This document shows positions 6,790 to 12,720 of a DNA stretch of 12,720 nt, one piece after another. The position numbers and the translations under genes were made by a program. Under the pieces are notes generated by a model. It was not told where the DNA came from. It was given only the letters and a program-made list of their open reading frames with translations, and did no database searches. The stretch spans positions 1-12,720 of the forward strand of contig DJAM01000084.1 in NCBI GenBank assembly GCA_002429595.1. The letters run 5' to 3'. Within the stretch, counting starts at the first letter, position 1. Each line of letters starts with the position of its first letter. The stretch is from Coxiellaceae bacterium UBA6002 (lineage in GTDB: Bacteria; Pseudomonadota; Gammaproteobacteria; UBA6002).

Positions 6790-6833
6790 CCCTATAAGGG
6801 GCACATTGCTTTTAAAGTAAAATAATGTATCAT
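6790..6833 (+). promoter_or_regulatory. Candidate promoter and operator for the DUF2167 operon
   Basis: TTGCTT (6806-6811), a 16-base spacer and TATCAT (6828-6833) form a fair sigma-70 promoter pointing at the gene at 6906. Directly upstream, CCCTATAAGGG (6790-6800) is an inverted repeat, CCCT/AGGG around ATA. On the minus strand its TATAGG could serve as the -10 of the XRE gene. A repressor bound there could act on both promoters. An unused AAGGAGG at about 6865-6871 lies in the leader. Confidence 0.4.
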
Positions 6834-6905
6834 CTGCATGTTTTTGGAATAAAAATAAATCAAAAAGGAGGTCTATTAGATAATTTATCAAGAGGTTAGT
6901 AAAAA

Positions 6906-7862
6906 ATGGCATTAAAGAACTTATCGAAATCTGTCCGTCGTATTGTGTTTTTTTTGATTAGCGTGACATTTATTTTGCAGACAACAGTTTCCTTTGCAGA
7001 CCCTTCTCAATCAGGTCCATCTGAATCAAACCAATACTCGTCATCTCAGCAAAAAGAATATGTTGATACATTAAAAGCGGCAGTAAACTCAGCCACTCAA
7101 GGACCCGCTACAATTCCTCTTATAGATCAGGGCACATTAAATATTCCTGCTGATTATCTCTTCATTCCAAAAAATGAAGCATCAGCTTTTATGAAAGCTA
7201 ATGGAAATACTATAGGATCAGAATTTGTAGGTTTGATTATTTCCAAGGTGGATGATTTGCGTTGGTTTATTACTGTTAATTTTATCAAGTCTGGTTATTT
7301 GCGCGATGGTGATGCGAAAAAATGGACTGCTGATGATTTACTAAAGAGCCTTAAAGAAGGAAATGACGAAGCAAATAAAGAACGTATTGCCAGTGGTTTC
7401 TCCCCATTGGAAATTGTTGGGTGGATTGAAACACCTAAATATGATGTTTCTTCACATCAATTAGTATGGTCTATGCTTGCGAAAGATAAAGATAGTAGTT
7501 CTGAGCCAGTTGTTAATTACAACACATATGTTCTTGGTAGAGATGGCTATTTCAAACTTGATCTTGTTACGCCCAATTCATCTATTGCACAAGATAAATT
7601 TATAGCTCATAACATTCTTGTGTCGCTTAATTACAATGAAGGCAAACGATATCAAGACTTTTCTGAAGGAAGAGACCGTGTAGCAGAATATGGTCTTGCT
7701 GCATTGATTACAGGTGTAGCTACAAAGAAATTAGGATTGCTCGCTCTTGCCGGAGCATTTTTAATTAAAATGTGGAAGCTTATCATTTTGCTTCCAGTTA
7801 TCTTCTGGGGAATGATTAAGAAACTTTTTAAAGGCAATTCTCCGGCTGAGAAAATTGAATGA
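6906..7862 (+). CDS. DUF2167 family membrane-anchored protein
   Basis: A 318-residue protein with the DUF2167 pattern over its full length. A signal peptide (1-31, FFLISVTFILQTTVSFA) is followed by a Ser/Gln-rich linker, then GPATIPLIDQGTLNIPADY, the conserved KSGYLRDGDAKKWTADDLL (about 127-146), SLKEGNDEANKERIASGF, the WIETPKYD segment and NYNTYVLGRDGY. The family-typical C-terminus follows: NEGKRYQDFSEGRDRVAEYGLAALI and two hydrophobic helices (about 258-280 and 286-305), ending in Lys. The bulk should lie in the periplasm, anchored by the C-terminal helices. The molecular function of the family is unknown. The start ATG 6906 has AGAGGT nine bases upstream and an in-frame stop at 6900. It overlaps the M50 protease gene by ATGA, which suggests a shared membrane function, perhaps as substrate, partner or regulator of the protease. 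Confidence 0.9.
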   Translation: MALKNLSKSVRRIVFFLISVTFILQTTVSFADPSQSGPSESNQYSSSQQKEYVDTLKAAVNSATQGPATIPLIDQGTLNIPADYLFIPKNEASAFMKANGNTIGSEFVGLIISKVDDLRWFITVNFIKSGYLRDGDAKKWTADDLLKSLKEGNDEANKERIASGFSPLEIVGWIETPKYDVSSHQLVWSMLAKDKDSSSEPVVNYNTYVLGRDGYFKLDLVTPNSSIAQDKFIAHNILVSLNYNEGKRYQDFSEGRDRVAEYGLAALITGVATKKLGLLALAGAFLIKMWKLIILLPVIFWGMIKKLFKGNSPAEKIE

Positions 7863-8560
7863 AAGCAATTTTAGCGTTACTTTTTAAATCGCTTAAATTT
7901 GCTAAATTTAGCAAACTTTTTTTACCTGCATTTAGCATTATTTTTTCAATTGGTACTTATGCAATGCTGTATGGTTGGCCTTATGCGTTTGGATTTATAG
8001 GGCTAATTTTTTTTCATGAAATGGGTCACTACATTGCAGCTCGTCAAAAAAAATTAAATGTTGGTCTACCTACATTCATTCCTTTTGTGGGCGCATGGGT
8101 AGAACTTAAGGAGCAACCAATAGATGCTGAAACAGAAGCCTATGTAGCTTATGCAGGTCCTTTTATTGGTACTCTCGCAGCGTTTGGTTTGTATTATTGG
8201 GGCAGAAGTGCTGATAGCGGTTTATTGCTAGCGCTTGCTCAAGCAGGTTTTATTATTAATCTTTTTAATTTGATTCCTCTTCATCCTCTTGATGGTGGAC
8301 GCATTACATCAGTACTTTCTCCACGATTATGGCTTCTTGGTGCGCCATTATTGGTTGCTGTTTGGTTGTATCAACCTAGCCCTATGTTGATTGTTATTGC
8401 AATTCTGGCGTTCCCCCAGTTAATTAAAGCATGGAACTACGATCCAAAAGCACCGGAAAATCATAGCTATTACAACGTGGAAAACACAGTGCGTTTTGAG
8501 TACGCGACTCTTTATTTAGGGTTAGCGATTGTTTTAGCACTGATGATTGGAGTGAAATAA
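7859..8560 (+). CDS. Site-2 protease family (M50) intramembrane metalloprotease
   Basis: A 233-residue polytopic membrane zinc protease that would cut a transmembrane segment of a target protein. The catalytic motif HEMGH is at 53-57 (HExxH) inside the third hydrophobic segment. The second motif NLIPLHPLDGGR (about 137-148) supplies the third zinc ligand, Asp145. Around them are about five to six hydrophobic segments, including the conserved AYAGPFIGTLAAFGLYY helix. There is no PDZ domain, which marks the compact, non-RseP group of S2P. It starts at an ATG overlapping the previous stop and is followed after three bases by the small membrane protein. Within this unit the likely role is processing a membrane protein of the same operon, but the target is not shown. 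Confidence 0.92.
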   Translation: MKAILALLFKSLKFAKFSKLFLPAFSIIFSIGTYAMLYGWPYAFGFIGLIFFHEMGHYIAARQKKLNVGLPTFIPFVGAWVELKEQPIDAETEAYVAYAGPFIGTLAAFGLYYWGRSADSGLLLALAQAGFIINLFNLIPLHPLDGGRITSVLSPRLWLLGAPLLVAVWLYQPSPMLIVIAILAFPQLIKAWNYDPKAPENHSYYNVENTVRFEYATLYLGLAIVLALMIGVK

Positions 8561-8563
8561 AAA

Positions 8564-8884
8564 GTGATTAATAAAGCCAATAAATTTATTTCGTATGTTC
8601 CAGCAGTGATTTTGATACTAGGTATATTTGGACTGCCGTATGGCTATTATATATTTCTTAGGTTAATTGTTTGTGCGGCTGCTGTATATCTTGCGTATTG
8701 TGAATATGTATCAAATCAAAAATGGAATAATTGGGCTGTAATTTTCTCTCTTATAGCTGTGTTATTTAATCCAGTAGTTATGATTTTTTTATCAAGACCA
8801 ATATGGTTTTTTATTGATATTTTTTGCGTTGGTTTATTTGTCTCACACTTTAAAATTAATACTAAGGAATCAAAATGCAGTTAA
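8564..8884 (+). CDS. Small integral membrane protein, DUF6804-like
   Basis: A 106-residue protein with three to four hydrophobic helices (about 10-27, 29-46, 57-78, 80-95). It shows the pattern of DUF6804-type small membrane proteins: YYIFLRLIVCAAAVYLAY, a short loop with Trp, then AVIFSLIAVLFNPVVMIFLSR and W.FIDI. Start GTG 8564 is used because no earlier or nearby ATG fits; GGAG lies about 10-12 bases upstream. It lies three bases behind the M50 gene and overlaps the following gene by 10 bases, so the four genes are translated as a unit. Function unknown; possibly an accessory subunit of the protease. Confidence 0.75.
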   Translation: MINKANKFISYVPAVILILGIFGLPYGYYIFLRLIVCAAAVYLAYCEYVSNQKWNNWAVIFSLIAVLFNPVVMIFLSRPIWFFIDIFCVGLFVSHFKINTKESKCS

Positions 8885-9306
8885 TCAAAATATTTCTATC
8901 AATATTAGGTTTAAGTTTTCTGATAAGCACATCATCATATGCAAATAATTTGGGAAATTTAAGTAATAATCCTTATGCTCCCAATTCAAGTGCTAGAGCA
9001 GGAAATCAATATGATCCAAATAGTGTTAATAATCCGTATGGGCGTTATGGAAGTCCATACAGTAATGAAAGCGCTAACAATCCTTATGCAACTAATGCTC
9101 CTAAATTATACGATAGCCAAGGTAATTACCATGGTAAGCTAAGCTCAAATCCATATGACCCTGATTCAACTTCTAATCCATATGGTAGATATGGTAGTCC
9201 ATACTCCTCTGAAAGTATTAATAACCAATATGGTGCCGGAAGCCCTTATAGATCAGACAGCCCAAATAATCCGTATGGAAATGGCATGGAAATTGAAGGG
9301 AACTAA
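8875..9306 (+). CDS. Secreted NPYG-repeat protein
   Basis: A 143-residue protein with a signal peptide (1-23, LGLSFLISTSSYA, then NNL) and a mature part of low complexity. It is built of imperfect units such as NNPYGRYGSPYS, SNPYDPDSTSNPYG, SPYRSDSPNNPYG, rich in Asn, Pro, Tyr, Gly and Ser. Two long units (RYGSPYS at about 58-64 and 105-111) also match at DNA level. The unit LYDSQGNYHGKLSSNPYDPDS (LYDS..GNY.GKLS) lies between them. Proteins with this repeat pattern are seen as small exported hypothetical proteins in proteobacteria; no enzymatic motif is present. It ends the cargo operon. It may be an envelope structural or binding protein, or a target of the neighbouring protease. Start ATG 8875 overlaps the previous gene and has AAGGA a few bases before it. 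Confidence 0.8.
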   Translation: MQLIKIFLSILGLSFLISTSSYANNLGNLSNNPYAPNSSARAGNQYDPNSVNNPYGRYGSPYSNESANNPYATNAPKLYDSQGNYHGKLSSNPYDPDSTSNPYGRYGSPYSSESINNQYGAGSPYRSDSPNNPYGNGMEIEGN

Positions 9307-9399
9307 AATATTTTGCTAGTTTATTTGCGAGTTTTTCGTTAGATTAAGGCACTTTTAATCAACAGGTTGCAATAAATGACAGGAAGCCACAATAAGCAG

Positions 9400-9428
9400 T
9401 TGTACAGGATTGGGGCTGTTGCTATACT
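9400..9428 (+). promoter_or_regulatory. Strong sigma-70 type promoter for the RNA/Abi unit
   Basis: TTGTAC (9400-9405), exactly 17 bases, then TATACT (9423-9428). The expected transcription start is at about 9435, directly before the hairpin RNA. This is the best promoter match I found in the window, which fits a need for high RNA expression. Confidence 0.65.
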
Positions 9429-9434
9429 ATATTT

Positions 9435-9483
9435 AACAACACCCGCTACGCCTCTTAACAATGCGCACCCCAGCGGGTTTTTT
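9435..9483 (+). ncRNA. Short structured RNA ending in an intrinsic terminator, upstream of Abi (abiF-RNA-like)
   Basis: The predicted transcript of about 49 bases contains ACCCGCT (9441-9447) paired with AGCGGGT (9472-9478). An inner CGC/GCG helix (9449-9451 with 9463-9465) lies around a CTCTTAACAAT loop, and the T run at 9478-9483 closes a typical intrinsic terminator. It lies between a strong promoter and the Abi gene, with the Abi start codon only 8 bases after the T run. Structured RNAs associated with abiF genes have been described, and type III toxin-antitoxin loci also place an RNA and terminator before the toxin. The Abi protein would then be made from read-through transcripts. Expression and binding are inferred. 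Confidence 0.6.
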
Positions 9484-9490
9484 ATTGTCT

Positions 9491-10417
9491 ATGAATAACC
9501 AAAATACTTTTGAAAAGCCACCCCTTTCTATAGACGCTCAGTTAGAGCGATTAAACTCTCGTGGTATTGTTATTCAGGATAGGAATGCTGCGCGCCATTA
9601 CTTATCCTATATCAGCTATTATCGTTTTTGCGGTTATGCTATTGAATTTGAAGGCGAGCTTATTAATGGAGAAAAACAATATCGCAGCGGCACGACCTTT
9701 GAGCAAGTACTAGATTGCTATGTCTTTGATCGTAAATTGCGGCTACTGGTTATTGATGCAATAGAGCGTGTGGAAATTGCTATCCGCACAGTGATGATTA
9801 ATGAGCTAGCGTTAAAATATAACGATGCTCATTGGTATTTAAATAAAAATTTATTTTTACTGAAGTTTAGGCATGATGATTTGATTCAATCGATCAAAAA
9901 GGAAACGCAATACAAAGCACAAGATGGTTCAGTCCAATATAAAAAGCGCGAACGTTTCATTAAACATTATTACGATAAATACCAAACACCAGAACTTCCT
10001 GCTGTATGGATGGTGGCGGAAGTATTGCCGTTAGGTTCTTGGTCTATGATTTTTGCAAATTTGGTTGATCGTGAAAATCAAAAAATAATCTGCAAACATT
10101 TTGGGATTAATTATGTTGTAATGGAATCATGGCTGCATGCATTAACATATCTTCGCAATCTATGCGCTCATCATAGCAAGCTTTGGAACAGAAATTTTAC
10201 TTTGAAGCCGTTAATGGCAAACGATTACCGAAAACAATTAGAGAAAAACAGTAGGTTTTCAGCGCAAGCTGCAATTTTAAAGATATTATTGGATGTGATA
10301 TCACCTGGTAATGAATGGGCCAAACATTTGCGAACGTTGATGGCTGATCATCCAAATATCGATGTTAAAAAAATGGGGTTTAAAGAAGATTCAATGAGTG
10401 ATTCATTCTGGGCATGA
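9491..10417 (+). CDS. Abi_2 (AbiD/AbiF) family abortive-infection protein with HEPN motif
   Basis: A 308-residue protein of the Abi_2 family. The sequence follows the family through its length: PPLSIDAQLERLNSRGI at the N-terminus, HYLSYISYYRFCGYAIEF, the FDRKLRLLVIDAIERVEIAIRT helix, HWYLN, ERFIKHYYDKY..PELPAVWMVAEVLPLGSWSMIF. It ends in the HEPN RNase-type motif LRNLCAHHSKLWNR, with Arg222 and His227 (RX4H) as likely catalytic residues. Such proteins act against phages by cleaving or binding RNA and are related to the HEPN domains of Cas13. An earlier in-frame ATG at 9461 lies inside the upstream hairpin RNA and would add 10 untypical residues; ATG 9491 is preferred. Neither has a Shine-Dalgarno sequence, which suggests low, tightly controlled synthesis. 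An unlinked gain through the element is likely. Confidence 0.92.
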   Translation: MNNQNTFEKPPLSIDAQLERLNSRGIVIQDRNAARHYLSYISYYRFCGYAIEFEGELINGEKQYRSGTTFEQVLDCYVFDRKLRLLVIDAIERVEIAIRTVMINELALKYNDAHWYLNKNLFLLKFRHDDLIQSIKKETQYKAQDGSVQYKKRERFIKHYYDKYQTPELPAVWMVAEVLPLGSWSMIFANLVDRENQKIICKHFGINYVVMESWLHALTYLRNLCAHHSKLWNRNFTLKPLMANDYRKQLEKNSRFSAQAAILKILLDVISPGNEWAKHLRTLMADHPNIDVKKMGFKEDSMSDSFWA

Positions 10418-10456
10418 TTATTTGCTAGAAAAATGGAATAGACGGAGTCATTTGAT

Positions 10457-10984
10457 ATGAATAAAGAATCTCTGATTAATGCAATGGAAAAGTATAAATC
10501 ACACCTTATGGGGCTGACAGAGATAGATTTAATAATATTAAGAGGACATCTCTTGTTGGAAGAATATTTATATAATGCGATTTGTGAATTTGTATTTCAT
10601 CCGACATTCATAAAAAAAGCTGATATGAACTTTTCTCAAATGGTGACTATTGCAAGGTCAATATCACTTGATGAGCAAAATAACTCAATGTGGGGTTTAA
10701 TTTTAGCGATAAACAAATTACGTAATAAAATTGCTCATGAATTATCCATGTCGACACGTATAGGTGAGCATGTGACGAAAGTTAAAGATTTATATAACAG
10801 TGAAATGAAAGGAATAGAGGATGGGCAAGAACGTTTATGGAAAAATGATGACTGTAAAGGCATGGGATTTGCGATAGCAATGGGTATGGGCTTTTTGAAT
10901 GAATTTTTAGAAGAAGTTAAAAGATTTAAAAAAGCAGTTCATTTAATTGATGCGATTTATAACCCTCATAGACATAATGACTAA
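10457..10984 (+). CDS. HEPN-like protein with RX4H motif
   Basis: A 175-residue, mostly helical protein. Segment LILAINKLRNKIAHEL places Arg89 and His94 in an RNxxAH (RX4H) pattern, the catalytic signature of HEPN ribonuclease domains. It is preceded at about 20-50 by a helix pair (LRGHLLLEEYLYNAICEF) like the first helices of many HEPN proteins. The C-terminal part (EDGQERLWKNDD, then the Gly/Met-rich segment GMGFAIAMGMGFLNEFLEEVKRF) is helical and of unknown role. Start ATG 10457 has CGGAGT nine bases upstream. It lies 39 bases behind the Abi gene in the same direction with no visible terminator between, so both are probably co-transcribed. It could be a second toxin, a partner of the Abi protein, or a member of the swt1/DUF4145-type HEPN groups; I cannot name the family. 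Confidence 0.7.
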   Translation: MNKESLINAMEKYKSHLMGLTEIDLIILRGHLLLEEYLYNAICEFVFHPTFIKKADMNFSQMVTIARSISLDEQNNSMWGLILAINKLRNKIAHELSMSTRIGEHVTKVKDLYNSEMKGIEDGQERLWKNDDCKGMGFAIAMGMGFLNEFLEEVKRFKKAVHLIDAIYNPHRHND

Positions 10985-11150
10985 TAGCCTGACATTTTAC
11001 TATTTTATCTCAGCGTAGCCAAATTTGGGACACTCGTAGATAGCACACCACCAACATCCACAACACCTCACAATGTTCTTTTCCACATAAATACTAACTT
11101 TAATTGTTGTTGATTATTGTGACTTATTGCTATAATTTGTTCCGTTATGT
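10985..11150. other. Non-coding inner flank of the right attachment site
   Basis: No gene seen. A promoter-like pair TTGTTG (11107-11112) and TATAAT (11131-11136), spacing 18, points across the attachment site. A run of short repeats, CACCACCAACATCCACAACACC (about 11045-11068), could hold integrase arm-binding sites; this is only a guess. Confidence 0.35.
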
Positions 11151-11192
11151 TTCGTAATCAGTAGGTCAGGCGTTCGATTCGCCTCACCGGCA
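11151..11192 (+). other. 3' half of tRNA-Thr(CGT): putative attachment site (right end of the element)
   Basis: The anticodon loop TTCGTAA (11151-11157) is followed by stem half TCAGT, variable loop AGGTC, T stem AGGCG, T loop TTCGATT, T stem CGCCT, acceptor half CACCGGC and discriminator A at 11192. This is a correct tRNA-Thr(CGT) 3' half. No D arm or 5' acceptor half (expected GCCGGTG) precedes it, and the match breaks exactly at the anticodon loop. Tyrosine recombinases often use such tRNA 3' portions, leaving an intact tRNA at one end and this duplicate at the other. No functional tRNA is made here. Confidence 0.75.
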
Positions 11193-11497
11193 TTGTAGAA
11201 TCAATAAGTTACGCGAAGACCCCGAAAATTTAAAATTCCATGTAGAAGAAGTGGGCTCTTCCCTAAATTCATTAAAGGCCCTCAGTTATCTCATTGTTTG
11301 TCCGAAGTTAAAAAGCCTATTCTAATTTAAAAAATGAGCTTTTGATTCATAAAAATACTCTCCAAGAAGTTGCGCGAAAAAAAACTTTTCTCAGCCATCT
11401 GAGGAATAATTTAAAATTGTAACCACTGGCTACCATCAAGCAATTTACTTTATCGCCTAATTGTCCGTATAAATAATTTTTCTCTCTTCTTAATCCG
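11193..11497. other. Chromosomal flank with a possible gene remnant
   Basis: No gene with a start and ribosome binding site. An open stretch at 11200-11325 reads INKLREDPENLKFHVEEVG and on to a TAA at 11323-11325; the composition looks coding, but it is short, starts inside the att region and has no initiation codon. It may be the C-terminal remnant of a host gene. Nothing else seen. Confidence 0.35.
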
Positions 11498-11568
11498 GTA
11501 ACAGTTTTACAGTAACAGTTCGACCAACTACATCTTGTCAGTAAACCAAAAAACTCGCATGCTGTGAT

Positions 11569-11585
11569 CCTTTTAAGTTAAAAGG
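11569..11585 (+). promoter_or_regulatory. Palindrome over the tnpA ribosome binding site
   Basis: CCTTTTAA (11569-11576), one G, TTAAAAGG (11578-11585): a perfect 8-bp palindrome whose right arm contains the AAAGG ribosome binding site for tnpA. In mRNA it would hide that site and limit transposase synthesis, or it may bind a protein as DNA. Confidence 0.45.
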
Positions 11586-11594
11586 AAAAATGAC

Positions 11595-11921
11595 ATGAAC
11601 GATGGGCCTAAAACGAGAGAAGAATGGCAAATATCTGTCGACGAATTTCTCAATTCTGGACTGACCCAAAAAGAATTTTGCAAACAAAATAGATTGATCC
11701 TGGCAAGATTTGTCTATTACTTGCAGTTACACCGCAAAAAACAACATCAAACTAACTCAATACAAGAACTTTCTTAATTTTCAGAAGTCGTTGTTAAGAA
11801 ATCAGCTGCAGTACAGGATGAAATTAAAATTGAATTACCTAATGGTTTTCGTTGTCACGTGGCGTGCAATATTCAACCTGAGCAGTTGAAAAAAATACTA
11901 GGAGCATTACTAACATGCTAA
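11595..11921 (+). pseudogene. tnpA: IS66 TnpA (OrfA), interrupted by an in-frame TAA
   Basis: The frame from ATG 11595 encodes TREEWQISVDEFLNSGLTQKEFCKQNRL..FVYYLQLHRKK, the helix-turn-helix part typical of IS66 OrfA. It stops at TAA 11775-11777 after 60 residues. The same frame then continues without a shift through IKIELPNGFRCHVACNIQPEQLKKILGALL, which is the normal OrfA C-terminus, to TAA 11919-11921. A single nonsense change therefore explains the gene (108 codons in all). OrfA is an accessory DNA-binding protein of transposition. It overlaps tnpB by seven bases, in the usual IS66 coupling. Confidence 0.85.
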
Positions 11922-12265
11922 TGCTGAATGATTCTCCTATCTTATTTTATAGCGATCCCGTTGATATGCGCAAGTCGATTGATTCCTTGTGTGTTCTCAT
12001 CAGTGAGACGCTGCATTGTAATCCAATAGATGGCACCTTATTTCTATTCCGTAACCGCAATGGGAATAAACTTAAACTTCTTTATTATGAAACGAATCGT
12101 TTTACCATTTGGTATCGTCGCTTAGAAAAGGGTCGATATATTTTCCAACGTAATCTACAAGGTAAAATTGAAATGACAAGAGAGCATTTTAGATGGTTAT
12201 TAGCTAGTGATAAATACTCCTGTCGTGACGCAAGTCTTTTTCAAGCGGCAATACATTTTTATTAG
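11915..12265 (+). CDS. tnpB: IS66 TnpB (OrfB)
   Basis: A 116-residue IS66 OrfB. Pattern: ILFYSDPVDMRKSIDSLCVLI (about 8-28), DGTLFLFRNRNGNKLKLLYYETNRFTIWYRRLEKGRY (45-80), and EMTREHFRWLL (91-101), the same order as in all family members. AGGAG at 11900-11904 precedes ATG 11915, which overlaps the tnpA end; ATG 11921 is an alternative. The last 15-18 residues (SDKYSCRDASLFQAAIHFY) do not match the usual ending I expect, so a late frameshift is possible. The protein is needed for transposition, but its exact activity is not known. Confidence 0.85.
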   Translation: MLMLNDSPILFYSDPVDMRKSIDSLCVLISETLHCNPIDGTLFLFRNRNGNKLKLLYYETNRFTIWYRRLEKGRYIFQRNLQGKIEMTREHFRWLLASDKYSCRDASLFQAAIHFY

Positions 12266-12307
12266 AGAATCCTGGAATTTATTGGGCATATTGATTATGA
12301 TCATCTC

Positions 12308-12720
12308 ATGGAAGTGAATCTTAAAAAATTACCCAAAACGATTGAAGAGCTAGAAAAAATTATCTTGTTGCAACAACAAGAAATAGAGTCGCACAAAAAT
12401 AAAATTACTTTACAGCAGCAAGAAATCATTTCTTATAAAGAACATTATGTCCGGTTACTAGAAGAATTTAAGTTAGAGAAATCTCGTTTTTACTCATCTT
12501 CATCCGAAAAAAATGTTTTGCAAGCTGGTTTGTTTGATGAGCCTGATATTGAGCTAGATGCTGAATTAAAAGATCAGCTGGATGACTTGATAGATATCCA
12601 AAGTTACAAGCGAAAAAAACATCCTGTTAAAGATCAATACCTGCCGATATTCCTCGTGAAGTCATTATTCATGATATTAGTGATGAAGAAAAAATATGCA
12701 GATGCGGATCGGTACTTATC
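12308..12720 (+). pseudogene. tnpC: IS66 TnpC (transposase), frameshifted and cut by the window end
   Basis: ATG 12308 starts the N-terminal part of the IS66 DDE transposase. A long coiled coil (EELEKIILLQQQEIESHKNK and following repeats, about 12-56) is followed by the conserved SRFYSSSSEKN (SSEK box), GLFDEPDIELDAE, and SYKRKKHPVK at about 100-108. Past about 12629 the family pattern continues in another frame as SIPADIPREVIIHDISDEEKICRCGSVL (the IPxDLPRE..HD. and zinc-finger-like CRCG region). One A lost from the AAAGA run at 12629-12633 explains this. The original frame stays open to the window end but reads unlike the family. The catalytic DDE residues lie beyond the window. Confidence 0.85.

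Larger units (their letters stand above)
11498..12720 (+). mobile_element. IS66-family insertion sequence, decaying, right part outside the window
   Basis: The gene order tnpA-tnpB-tnpC with overlapping or close genes on one strand identifies an IS66-type element. The left inverted repeat is not certain: IS66 ends usually begin with GTAA, and two copies of GTAACAGTT (11498-11506 and 11512-11520) lie about 75-100 bases before tnpA, where the end is expected. The right end is not in the window. tnpA carries a stop and tnpC a frameshift, so this copy is probably inactive. It sits just outside the tRNA-type attachment site. Confidence 0.75.

Noticed and set aside
8981..9290. Repeats in the NPYG protein gene considered as a CRISPR-like or minisatellite array
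   Set aside because: The repeats are in phase with codons, differ mainly at synonymous or similar positions and have no constant spacers. They reflect protein repeats.
9461..9490. ATG 9461 as the start of the Abi protein
   Set aside because: It lies inside the terminator hairpin of the upstream RNA, and the extra ten residues do not fit the family. ATG 9491 is the better start.
5241..11225. Similar stretches ACGCGTAGACCCCG (5240-5253) and ACGCGAAGACCCCG (11211-11224) as second attachment sites
   Set aside because: Only 14 bases with one mismatch, not at the element edges and not part of a tRNA; probably chance.
3168..11777. Recoding of TAA as an amino acid, suggested by two genes (primase at 3168-3170 and tnpA at 11775-11777) that continue in frame after TAA
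   Set aside because: Other genes here end in TAA at the expected family length (for example the M50 protease and the NPYG-repeat protein). Independent nonsense mutations in decaying mobile genes are simpler.

Overview
The window looks like most of a degenerate integrative element (genomic island or phage-satellite type) in an AT-rich gammaproteobacterium. A Legionella-like host is my inference, from the base composition, the gene types and a tRNA-Thr-like fragment; no host marker gene is present. The left side starts inside the element with the last 81 codons of a tyrosine-recombinase integrase that has lost its 5' part (84-329). The right end of the element is most likely at 11151-11192, where the 3' half of a tRNA-Thr(CGT) gene, from the anticodon loop to the discriminator base, sits without its 5' half. 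That is the usual mark of integration into a tRNA 3' end. The intact tRNA and the left attachment site would lie outside the window.

Layout, left to right. An integrase remnant is followed by a 585-residue protein I do not recognise (310-2067). A replication module comes next: an AlpA-like DNA-binding protein (2223-2456), a small HTH_39-type protein (2453-2701), a zinc-ribbon/Toprim primase split by one in-frame TAA (2703-3773) and a DUF3987 protein (3770-5137). The coupling is tight, with ATGA overlaps and strong ribosome binding sites. A small acidic protein follows (5301-5588), then a frameshifted small-terminase-like protein (5687-6055), a DUF5681 protein (6103-6516) and, on the minus strand, an XRE-type regulator (6513-6752). 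DUF5681 and terminase-like proteins without a large terminase, head or tail genes suggest a satellite or a decayed prophage relative.

The cargo comes in two blocks. The first, 6906-9306, is a tightly packed four-gene unit for the cell envelope: a secreted and membrane-anchored DUF2167 protein, an M50 site-2 protease, a small DUF6804-like membrane protein and a secreted protein with NPYG-type repeats. The second, 9400-10984, looks like defence: a strong promoter, a short RNA ending in an intrinsic terminator, an Abi_2/AbiF-family HEPN protein, and a second, unrelated-looking protein that also carries a HEPN-type RX4H motif. The RNA plus AbiF arrangement resembles RNA-antitoxin systems.

Beyond the putative attachment site, about 300 bases hold only a possible gene remnant. 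A decaying IS66-type insertion sequence follows: tnpA with an in-frame stop, tnpB open, and tnpC with a frameshift and cut by the window end.

The lesions (truncated integrase, stop in the primase, two homopolymer slips in the terminase-like gene) all fall in mobility, replication and packaging genes. All six cargo genes are open. This fits an element that is fixed in place while its cargo is kept, although homopolymer slips could also be sequencing errors.
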